From the NCBI GenBank assembly GCA_964642235.1, contig CAZXOP010000061.1, positions 1 through 11,293 on the forward strand: 11,293 bases of DNA. The letters are read 5' to 3'. Under the pieces are notes generated by a model. The model was not told where the DNA came from, did not search any database, and worked only from the letters and a program-made list of their open reading frames with translations. Position numbers and translations under genes: made by a program. Within the stretch, counting starts at the first letter, position 1. The number at the start of each line of letters is the position of its first letter. This DNA comes from CAYSND01 sp964642235 (GTDB lineage: Bacteria; Bacteroidota; Bacteroidia; Bacteroidales; UBA932). Shown piece by piece: positions 1 to 4,736 of the stretch.

Positions 1-375
1 ACTCTGTATATTATTAGTAATACTTCCTTTACAACCTCTAATGTGGCATCAAATAGTGCGGGAACAAATATTGTGGGGAGTACGACACTCGATTATGGTT
101 CGCTATTTAGATTTTCTTCCACAGGAACACCTGCTACAGTTAGTAATATCAAGAGCGGTAAGAGTGTATCTGGGACAACAAGTGGCTCTAACCTTACTCT
201 TTCAACTTCAGGTCAAGATTATACTATCACATATCACGCCACGAGAAAATTTAGACTTTATTATTCAACTGGTCGTGACTGGACTCAAAATAGTAATACA
301 TCTTATATTGTTATTTCACGGACTGCTCCCAATTATTACTGGAATATTTACCCTGCTGCATTTGTAGCTCCTTAG
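1..375 (+). CDS. C-terminal fragment of an unrecognised Ser/Thr-rich, probably exported protein
   Basis: This frame is open from the first base of the window to a TAG stop at 373-375, so only the last 124 residues are seen and the start lies outside. Internal GTG or ATG codons should not be taken as starts. The first two thirds are rich in Ser, Thr, Gly and Asn (for example TSGSNLTLSTSGQDYTITYH), a composition common in beta-rich extracellular or surface proteins. The last third is aromatic (FRLYYSTGRDW, NYYWNIYP) and ends AAFVAP. I see no sorting motif, Por-type C-terminal domain, catalytic motif or membrane helix. It is the only plus-strand gene and is convergent with the antiporter gene, with 7 bp between the stops. 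An exported or phage/adhesin-like origin is only inferred from composition. The family is not recognised. Confidence 0.6.
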   Translation, partial: TLYIISNTSFTTSNVASNSAGTNIVGSTTLDYGSLFRFSSTGTPATVSNIKSGKSVSGTTSGSNLTLSTSGQDYTITYHATRKFRLYYSTGRDWTQNSNTSYIVISRTAPNYYWNIYPAAFVAP

Positions 376-435
376 TAGAGTATTACTTTTTATGAAATAG
401 GGGGAAAATAGGACGCTTTCGAGGAGCTACTTTTT
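364..435 (+). terminator. Possible terminator of the left-edge gene
   Basis: Bases 364-372 (GTAGCTCCT) are perfectly complementary to 422-430 (AGGAGCTAC), and the second arm is followed at once by five T at 431-435. The first arm overlaps the last codons of the plus-strand gene and the second lies inside the antiporter gene. The 49-base loop is long for a factor-independent terminator. It also competes with the inverted repeat at 399-441, so this is tentative. Confidence 0.25.
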
Positions 436-1933
436 CCCCCTCTTCATTTAATCCCATTTTCTTACACGATTTTTTAAGCCCCTCTGTATCATCAGTTAGA
501 ATCAGGAGTTTGTCATTCTCTTTAAGTTCACTCTTTCCATTAGGGACGAAGTACCCCTCTTCACGTTTAACGAGAATTACAAGAGTTTTAGGGGGGAGCG
601 GCATCTCCATCAGAGTGTTACCATATTCGAGAGCCTTGGCGGTAACAGTTATCTCAGTCGAAATCGAGTCGATATCGTCAGAAAACTCTACATCGAAACT
701 CTCAGGACTCTTTAGTTTTTTGGGGTCTTCGGTTAGCCCCAACCAAAGTGCTACCTTAGGGAGAGAGGTCCCCTGAACGATTAGGGAGATAAGTGTACAG
801 AAAAATACAATATTAAAGATAACTCTTGCATGAGGTACCCCCTCTGCAAGAGGGATAATGGCGAAGATAATCGGCACTGCCCCCCTTAGCCCCACCCAAG
901 AGACGAAAACCTTATCCTTTACAGGCATCTTCCTGAAAGGGAGCAGGGATAAAAAGACACTGACCGGACGGGCAATAAATATAATAAGGAAACTGATAAT
1001 TAGTGCAGGCACTGCAAGTGGAATCAACTCTTTTGGGTTTACTAAGAGACCTAAAACCAAGAACATAATTAACTGACTAATCCAGGCAAGTCCGTCAAAG
1101 AAGTTAAGTGAGGTGCGTTTCTGGGTAAAACGGGAATTCCCTACCACAAGCCCTGCTATATAGACCGCCAAAAAGCCATTCCCCTTAATGAAGTAGGTGA
1201 AAGCATATATAAAGAGACAGAATGCGAGTAATAAAATGGGATACAAAGCTGTATTATCTACTTTTAGACGATTAAGTGCTCTGACTGCCGATTTTCCTAA
1301 TAAATATCCGGATAATCCCCCTACCACTAACTGTATAACCAGCATCAAGATACTTTGCCAATAGTTAGGGTGGCTCCCCATTTTAATCATCTCTATTACT
1401 GTGATAGTTAATAGGTAAGCCATGGGGTCATTACTCCCACTCTCTAATTCAAGTAGGGGTTTAAGGTTGTTTTTAAGATGAAGCCCTTTATTCCTTAGTA
1501 TTGAAAATACAGAGGCAGAATCTGTAGAGGACATAATAGAGGCAAGTAGTAGTGAGGTAATAAATCCTATCTGCGCAGAAGCCATTGTCATCCCTAATAT
1601 CCACCATGTCAATACCCCTAAAATTATAGCGGTAAGAAAGACTCCCAGCGTAGCAAGTACCACCCCCTGTTTAATTATAGGTTTTATCTCAGACATTTTA
1701 GTGTCCAAACCACCGGAAAAAAGAATCATACAGAGTGCGAAAGTACCGATTCCCTGTGCAAGGCGAATATTGTCAAACCGAATACCTAAACCATCACTTC
1801 CACAAAGCATCCCCACCATAAGAAAGAGCAAAAGAGCAGGGACACCTAAACGATAACCTGCTTTACCTGCCATTATACTAAAGAAAAAAAGTATGGAGAC
1901 TACAAGTATAACTAACTCTAAAGAAATATTCAT
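383..1933 (-). CDS. nhaP2: K+(Na+)/H+ antiporter, CPA1/NhaP2-type, with C-terminal RCK_C domain
   Basis: This is an inner-membrane monovalent cation/proton antiporter of 516 residues that would exchange cytoplasmic K+ or Na+ for H+ in pH and osmotic homeostasis. Residues 1-395 form about a dozen hydrophobic segments. Family motifs seen are FSGGLDTK (72-79), SSTDSASVFS (135-144), ESGSNDP (164-170, with the N168-D169 pair expected at the ion site of electroneutral CPA1 exchangers) and the conserved-arginine segment WVGLRGAVP (346-354). Residues about 415-490 form a soluble RCK_C/TrkA_C-like domain (LVILVKREEGYFVPNG, then ENDKLLILT), which in related proteins binds regulatory ligands. I see no further CorC-type domain, so the protein is shorter than E. 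coli CvrA/NhaP2. The ATG at 1931-1933 lies at the N-terminal end of the first membrane helix. It follows the cation efflux gene by 63 bp in the same direction, with a palindrome and candidate promoter between. Cation preference cannot be read from sequence. Confidence 0.9.
   Translation of the reverse strand: MNISLELVILVVSILFFFSIMAGKAGYRLGVPALLLFLMVGMLCGSDGLGIRFDNIRLAQGIGTFALCMILFSGGLDTKMSEIKPIIKQGVVLATLGVFLTAIILGVLTWWILGMTMASAQIGFITSLLLASIMSSTDSASVFSILRNKGLHLKNNLKPLLELESGSNDPMAYLLTITVIEMIKMGSHPNYWQSILMLVIQLVVGGLSGYLLGKSAVRALNRLKVDNTALYPILLLAFCLFIYAFTYFIKGNGFLAVYIAGLVVGNSRFTQKRTSLNFFDGLAWISQLIMFLVLGLLVNPKELIPLAVPALIISFLIIFIARPVSVFLSLLPFRKMPVKDKVFVSWVGLRGAVPIIFAIIPLAEGVPHARVIFNIVFFCTLISLIVQGTSLPKVALWLGLTEDPKKLKSPESFDVEFSDDIDSISTEITVTAKALEYGNTLMEMPLPPKTLVILVKREEGYFVPNGKSELKENDKLLILTDDTEGLKKSCKKMGLNEEGEKVAPRKRPIFPLFHKK
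399..441. repeat. Inverted repeat at the convergent gene ends, possible terminator stem
   Basis: AGGGGGAAAA (399-408) pairs perfectly with TTTTCCCCCT (432-441), and TAG/CTA (409-411 with 427-429) extends the stem past a two-base bulge. The hairpin lies in the last 20 codons of the antiporter gene, where it encodes the C-terminal tail. Neither strand has a clean T-run after it, so it may only assist termination of the convergent transcripts or reflect codon choice. Confidence 0.35.
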
Positions 1934-1942
1934 TGTGGTAAC

Positions 1943-1981
1943 TTTTTGTAAAAATAATAGTAATAATTATTTATACAAAAA
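1943..1981. repeat. AT-rich near-perfect palindrome between the cation efflux and antiporter genes
   Basis: The 16-base arms 1943-1958 (TTTTTGTAAAAATAAT) and 1966-1981 (ATTATTTATACAAAAA) are complementary at 15 of 16 positions, with a 7-base spacer. The repeat fills most of the 63-bp intergenic region upstream of the antiporter start. It could be an operator, since it overlaps the candidate promoter below, or an RNA hairpin. The arms are almost pure A/T, so a chance or compositional origin is not excluded. Confidence 0.45.
1949..1979 (-). promoter_or_regulatory. Candidate promoter for the antiporter gene
   Basis: Read on the minus strand, a TTTG (1976-1979) is followed after 19 bases by TATTTTTA (1949-1956). 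This resembles the Bacteroidota pattern TTTG-N19/20-TAnnTTTG with one mismatch in the -7 box. It lies about 16 bp upstream of the ATG, inside the palindrome. The AT-rich setting makes chance matches easy. Confidence 0.3.
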
Positions 1982-1996
1982 ATCTTTTTTCCAATT

Positions 1997-2932
1997 CTAT
2001 AATCTTACCCTATGTTCGCTATTAGCTATTAAGTCATGTACCCCCTCACAGCATTTATACCCCATAACGAGTGTGATATGATTTATACCGAATTTTTCAG
2101 AGAGCATCTTTTCAAGACTCTTTCTGACATTCATCATCTGATTCATATCTATATTCTTAGTCAAATCGACGTGAGCCTCTAAATGTATCTGATTCTCATT
2201 TAACTGCCATAGATGGAGATGATGAACATTCCCTACAAGTGGGACACTCCCCATTTCAGAGACAATGGCATCTATACTTATCCCTTTTGGAGCCTTCTGC
2301 ATAAGGATATCTATACTCTCTTTTAATACTGACCATGTATGGTATATGATATAGATAGACACGATTACTGTTATAAGGGGGTCTATCCAGATTATTCCCC
2401 AAATCCAAATAGCAATACCACCAACTATTACTGCCACAGAGGAGAGGGTGTCCCCCATAAGGTGAAGGTAAGCAGCTTTTATATTTATATTCTTGTTTTT
2501 ATCTTTTTGGAGTACTAATACTGAAATCCAATTGGCTAATAGACCTATCGAGGCGATAATAAGCATCAGTGCCCCCTTTATCGGCTGTGGGTCTATAAAT
2601 CTTTTGTAAGCCTCATTAAAGAGGAAGAGACAGATAAGTATTAGTACCAGAGCATTAACAAAAGCAGCAAGAATTTCTGCCCTTTTATACCCGAAGGTGT
2701 GGCGCAAATCGGCTTTTCTTCTACTTATTCTATGTGCAATATATGCAAGAATAAGACCCATCGTATCCCCTAAATTATGAATGGCATCTGAAATTAAGGA
2801 GAGGCTATTAGAGAGGATACCACCTATTACCTCCACGACAGTAATAAGGAAATTAAGGGAAATAACTACTATTAGTTTTTCCCCTTGAATATTTCCGTTT
2901 TCGTGGTGACTATGATGATGATTCTGTTTCAT
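1997..2932 (-). CDS. czcD: CzcD-type cation diffusion facilitator (Zn2+/divalent metal efflux)
   Basis: This is an inner-membrane cation diffusion facilitator that would export Zn2+ or similar divalent metals (Co2+, Cd2+) using the proton gradient. From the ATG at 2930-2932 it has 311 residues, normal for CzcD. A longer reading to 2944 would need a TTG start lying inside the candidate -7 promoter box, so the ATG is preferred. The N-terminus is His-rich (HHHSHH, residues 5-10), a usual cytoplasmic metal-binding tail. Six membrane segments follow. The transport site is the His-Asp type: H52 and D56 (SDAIHNLGD) and H157 and D161 (YLHLMGD), a set generally linked to zinc selectivity. HTFGYKRAEILAAFVNAL (78-95) is a CzcD-like loop-helix signature. 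The C-terminal cytoplasmic domain (from about 205) has VHHLHLWQL (236-244) and ends near a Cys pair (C294, C295) and histidines that could bind metal. It probably shares transcription with the antiporter gene 63 bp downstream. Confidence 0.9.
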   Translation of the reverse strand: MKQNHHHSHHENGNIQGEKLIVVISLNFLITVVEVIGGILSNSLSLISDAIHNLGDTMGLILAYIAHRISRRKADLRHTFGYKRAEILAAFVNALVLILICLFLFNEAYKRFIDPQPIKGALMLIIASIGLLANWISVLVLQKDKNKNINIKAAYLHLMGDTLSSVAVIVGGIAIWIWGIIWIDPLITVIVSIYIIYHTWSVLKESIDILMQKAPKGISIDAIVSEMGSVPLVGNVHHLHLWQLNENQIHLEAHVDLTKNIDMNQMMNVRKSLEKMLSEKFGINHITLVMGYKCCEGVHDLIANSEHRVRL

Positions 2933-2941
2933 ATAGTGCCC

Positions 2942-2972
2942 CAAAGTTAGTTATTTTACTCCTATAATCTAA
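2942..2972 (-). promoter_or_regulatory. Candidate promoter for the cation efflux gene
   Basis: On the minus strand TAACTTTG (2942-2949) matches the Bacteroidota -7 box TAnnTTTG exactly. A TTAG (2969-2972), one mismatch from the -33 TTTG, lies 19 bases upstream. The box ends about 9 bp before the ATG at 2932, implying a very short leader, and it overlaps the alternative TTG start, which argues against that start. Confidence 0.4.
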
Positions 2973-3146
2973 GTTTTGCACCAAAAAAGAGAGAGCGAGG
3001 GAGACTCGGACCATATATATACCCTGCATCACTCATGGTGGAGATGGTGGTTCCTTTTATTACAATGGAGATATATGGGATATGCTCCCCTGTCCCTCTG
3101 TTTGGTTTCATATTATATTATTATTAGTTGTCTCTTAAACAATAAG

Positions 3147-3220
3147 GAGTAACTGCCCCACGGGAATAAATTTGAATAAATAAAAAATAATGATATAGAT
3201 ACTTGACGAGGCAGTTACTC
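3147..3220. repeat. 11-bp perfect inverted repeat flanking 52 bp
   Basis: GAGTAACTGCC (3147-3157) and GGCAGTTACTC (3210-3220) are exact reverse complements. The interior is AT-rich and non-coding. The unit could be the large stem of a structured RNA or a 74-bp miniature element with terminal repeats. No target-site duplication is evident in the flanks (AATAAG before, GAAATT after), which weakens the mobile-element reading. Confidence 0.6.
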
Positions 3221-3226
3221 GAAATT

Positions 3227-3273
3227 GTCCCGGAACATTGAAGGAGAATGCACTAACCTATCCGGGACTTTTT
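3227..3273 (+). terminator. Factor-independent terminator, plus strand
   Basis: GTCCCGGA (3227-3234) pairs perfectly with TCCGGGAC (3261-3268), followed directly by TTTTT (3269-3273). The 26-base loop can form a small inner hairpin (CATT with AATG). The T-run is present only for plus-strand transcription, opposite to every complete gene in the window. Confidence 0.5.
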
Positions 3274-3289
3274 AATGGCTAATAGAGAG

Positions 3290-3312
3290 CTTAAAATCAA
3301 CTTAAAATTCAA
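3290..3312. repeat. Short imperfect tandem repeat
   Basis: CTTAAAATCAA (3290-3300) is followed at once by CTTAAAATTCAA (3301-3312), two copies differing by one inserted T. It lies in non-coding DNA downstream of the LuxR-type gene. No function can be assigned. Confidence 0.5.
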
Positions 3313-3391
3313 CTGCAAAGTAAGTGGCTTTCCAATAGCGGTACAATCGCTAAAAGTAATGAATTTTAGGTGCTCTTTATCACTTGATTTT

Positions 3392-3413
3392 ATTAGAGTA
3401 GAATTACTCTAAT
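3392..3413 (-). terminator. Perfect 9-bp hairpin over the LuxR-type gene stop codon
   Basis: ATTAGAGTA (3392-3400) and TACTCTAAT (3405-3413) are exact reverse complements with a 4-base loop GAAT. The hairpin spans the last codons and the TAA stop (3404-3406) of the regulator gene. There is no T-run after it on the minus strand, so it is not a classical terminator. It may protect the mRNA 3' end, assist termination or be an operator-like site. Confidence 0.4.
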
Positions 3414-3991
3414 GGTATAAGTCCCTTAGAAACAGCGTAAATGGTAAGACCTGCTAAACTTTTAATGCCGGTTTTATCCATTATATTTCTTCGATGAGTG
3501 TTGACAGTGTGAATAGAGATGTTTAACTTATCGGCTATCTCTTTATTTGAAAGTCCTTTAGCTAACCATTTTAATACATCTGACTCTCTTTCGGAAAGCT
3601 CCTCTTTCTTGCCTATATGAGAATTCTGTTTATTGTTAGAGATTAGATTTATTTTCCTCGTGATAGTCGGGATATCATCTGTTATAGAGAAAGAGTCATC
3701 TAATTTATTTAGCAGAGAGGTGTCGAAGAACGAGTATATTATCCCTATCCAATAGATATCAGGAAATAATCTCTTTAACTTATTAAAATCTTGCAGACGA
3801 TTCTGTAGAAGTATGGGGTTAATTAAGACTATAGAGACCTCTTTATTTAGATGCATCGTCTCGATATCGTTCATATCATCCAAATAGTAGAAATAGTAGT
3901 TATGCTCCACTTTGGTTATGGAGGAGGAGAGCCCCTCTGAGAGGACTTTAGAGGGTTCGAGGATAACTATGTTTTTTCTGAACTTATCCAT
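3404..3991 (-). CDS. LuxR/GerE-type transcriptional regulator with degenerate receiver-like N-terminus
   Basis: This is a 195-residue cytoplasmic DNA-binding protein. Residues about 130-190 form a GerE/LuxR helix-turn-helix: LSERESDVLKWLAKGLSNKE (132-151), then IADKLNISIHTVNTHRRNI (152-170) containing the recognition helix, then the dimerising helix (MDKTGIKS onward). This is the NarL/FixJ output domain. Residues 5-115 have the length and strand/helix rhythm of a receiver domain, but the acidic pocket is poor: a single E12 at the end of the first strand, and VLINP (55-59) where the phosphoacceptor Asp would be expected, giving Asn58. Phosphorylation-independent action is therefore likely. The ATG overlaps the end of the hemerythrin gene by 8 bp (ATGGATAA) and has a good ribosome site, so the two are almost certainly co-expressed. 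I infer that it acts in the same response as the hemerythrin protein. Its target genes are unknown. Confidence 0.85.
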   Translation of the reverse strand: MDKFRKNIVILEPSKVLSEGLSSSITKVEHNYYFYYLDDMNDIETMHLNKEVSIVLINPILLQNRLQDFNKLKRLFPDIYWIGIIYSFFDTSLLNKLDDSFSITDDIPTITRKINLISNNKQNSHIGKKEELSERESDVLKWLAKGLSNKEIADKLNISIHTVNTHRRNIMDKTGIKSLAGLTIYAVSKGLIPLE

Positions 3992-4694
3992 TATTTCTCC
4001 CTTTTTCTATATTCTCAGCGGATGGTATCAATACTTTCTCTTCTATGATGGAGTGTACCTTCAAATCAAACTCAAGTTGGAATAGAGTTTCGAGAAACTT
4101 CCTTTTAGTATTGTGTTGATTTTTAATCTTTATATGTTTGAGAAAGAGATTTTTAAGGTCTGTTACTTTCGTCTCTATATCAGAATGATGGAAAAAGTAA
4201 TCCCGCACTGAAAAGTTACAGTTATTTGATTCACCACCATCTAATAAGGTGAAGAAATAGGGGAATGCCACCTCATCCTCATATTTTAAGTGCTCAAGAA
4301 CCTCATTAAAGTAGTCATTGAAAAACTTTTCTATCAGGAGGACATCCTTATTCTGGCGGTTATGGGTTAGTTGTTGGATATAGCCAAGTAATTCGGGATA
4401 AATATCTTCTTTGTAAAAAGAGTGGGTGTTTTTAAGGAAGAGGAGGATCGATTTTATCTCCTCGATGGTAAATATCTCTTTCTCTTCAGGAAGAAAACCA
4501 TTAAACATATTCCCTATGGTGATAAATGCCTTTAGACTAATCCCGTTTTCGTTGCAAATTTGTTCAACTGTTTTATTATCGACTGCACAATCAATATTAA
4601 AATGCTGGAGAAAGAGGAGCATTATCGAATTATCATTAATTAAATCCAACATCCTGCTTTCAGCGATAATATATGTTTTGTAAGACTGGTACAT
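3984..4694 (-). CDS. Hemerythrin-domain di-iron protein, RIC/YtfE/ScdA-like
   Basis: This is a 236-residue soluble protein. The putative di-iron ligands are H91 (THSFY), H135 and E139 (HLKYE), H169 or H170 (FHHSD), and H214 with E218 (HSIIE). Order and spacing closely follow E. coli YtfE (H84, H129, E133, H160, H204, E208), the RIC protein linked to repair of iron-sulfur clusters after nitric oxide or oxidative stress. Residues about 15-60 resemble the short ScdA_N/DUF542 domain (NIDCAVDNKTVEQICNENGI), but the usual adjacent Cys pair is reduced to C36, with C47 in the next helix. This makes the YtfE repair mechanism uncertain. The protein may instead bind O2 or NO and act as a sensor. It is translationally coupled to the LuxR-type gene. 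It lies 42 bp after the DUF2961 gene and has an exact -7 box before its ATG, so it may be transcribed separately from the upstream cluster. The di-iron fold is well supported; the exact role is not. Confidence 0.85.
   Translation of the reverse strand: MYQSYKTYIIAESRMLDLINDNSIMLLFLQHFNIDCAVDNKTVEQICNENGISLKAFITIGNMFNGFLPEEKEIFTIEEIKSILLFLKNTHSFYKEDIYPELLGYIQQLTHNRQNKDVLLIEKFFNDYFNEVLEHLKYEDEVAFPYFFTLLDGGESNNCNFSVRDYFFHHSDIETKVTDLKNLFLKHIKIKNQHNTKRKFLETLFQLEFDLKVHSIIEEKVLIPSAENIEKGRNNG
3997..4001 (-). promoter_or_regulatory. Ribosome binding site of the LuxR-type gene inside the hemerythrin gene
   Basis: On the minus strand GGGAG lies five bases before the ATG of the regulator, within the last codons of the hemerythrin gene. 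It is the clearest Shine-Dalgarno-like site noticed in the window. It supports the chosen start and translational coupling through the 8-bp overlap. Confidence 0.5.
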
Positions 4695-4708
4695 AACGAA
4701 ATTTTCTG

Positions 4709-4716
4709 CAAATATA
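4709..4716 (-). promoter_or_regulatory. Candidate -7 promoter box of the hemerythrin-LuxR pair
   Basis: The minus strand reads TATATTTG, an exact match to the Bacteroidota TAnnTTTG element, ending 14 bp before the hemerythrin ATG. No clear TTTG is found at the -33 distance. If used, the mRNA leader would be only about ten bases and the pair could be expressed independently of the DUF2961 gene. Confidence 0.4.
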
Positions 4717-4736
4717 AAGTTCTTTTTTTAATAGAA

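Larger units (their letters stand above)
3135..3273 (+). ncRNA. Candidate small RNA: two stem-loops ending in a terminator
   Basis: On the plus strand an 11-bp perfect stem (3147-3157 with 3210-3220) encloses an AT-rich loop of 52 bases. Six bases later comes an 8-bp GC-rich stem (3227-3234 with 3261-3268) followed by five T. No plus-strand gene lies downstream, so the terminator would end a free-standing transcript of roughly 140 nt. A TTTG at 3101-3104 with the AT-rich TATTAGTTG about 18 bases downstream is a poor promoter match, so the 5' end is a guess. No known RNA family (6S, SRP, tmRNA, RNase P, common riboswitches) was recognised. A small mobile repeat is the main alternative for the first stem. 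Confidence 0.3.
2945..3403. other. Gene-free region of about 460 bp with structured repeats
   Basis: No convincing protein gene is present. The longest plus-strand ATG reading that I traced (3035-3127, 30 codons) lacks a ribosome site and resembles nothing known. Going upward the region holds: the candidate promoter for the cation efflux gene (2942-2972); a small hairpin CGAG/CTCG (2996-2999 with 3005-3008) with a six-base A run (2983-2988) beside it, which on the minus strand reads as a weak stem then six T; a direct repeat ATGGTGG (3035-3041 and 3044-3050); the paired stem-loops at 3147-3273; a short tandem repeat (3290-3312); and a small hairpin TAGCG/CGCTA (3336-3340 with 3348-3352). Confidence 0.6.

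Noticed and set aside
41..367. Plus-strand reading MWHQIVREQ in another frame over the left-edge gene.
   Set aside because: It lies over the frame that is open to the window edge and has low-complexity hydrophobic content; the other frame has the credible exported-protein composition.
2933..2944. Extension of the cation efflux protein by four residues using a TTG start at 2944.
   Set aside because: The TTG lies inside the exact TAnnTTTG promoter-like box, and the ATG at 2932 gives the normal His-rich N-terminus.
2989..3012. The minus strand reads like the T-loop and acceptor end of a tRNA (GTCCGAGTCTCCCTCGCTCT), suggesting a tRNA remnant or attachment site.
   Set aside because: No matching 5' half of the T-stem, anticodon arm or D-arm is present nearby, and there is no integrase or second copy in the window. 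The likeness is about 20 bases and could be chance.
3035..3127. Small plus-strand ORF of 30 codons starting MVEMVVPFIT.
   Set aside because: No ribosome site or promoter is apparent and the product resembles nothing. It spans the ATGGTGG direct repeat, so the reading is probably incidental.
3336..3352. Hairpin TAGCG/CGCTA as terminator of the LuxR-type gene.
   Set aside because: The stem is only five base pairs and no T-run follows on the minus strand, so it is not supported as a terminator.
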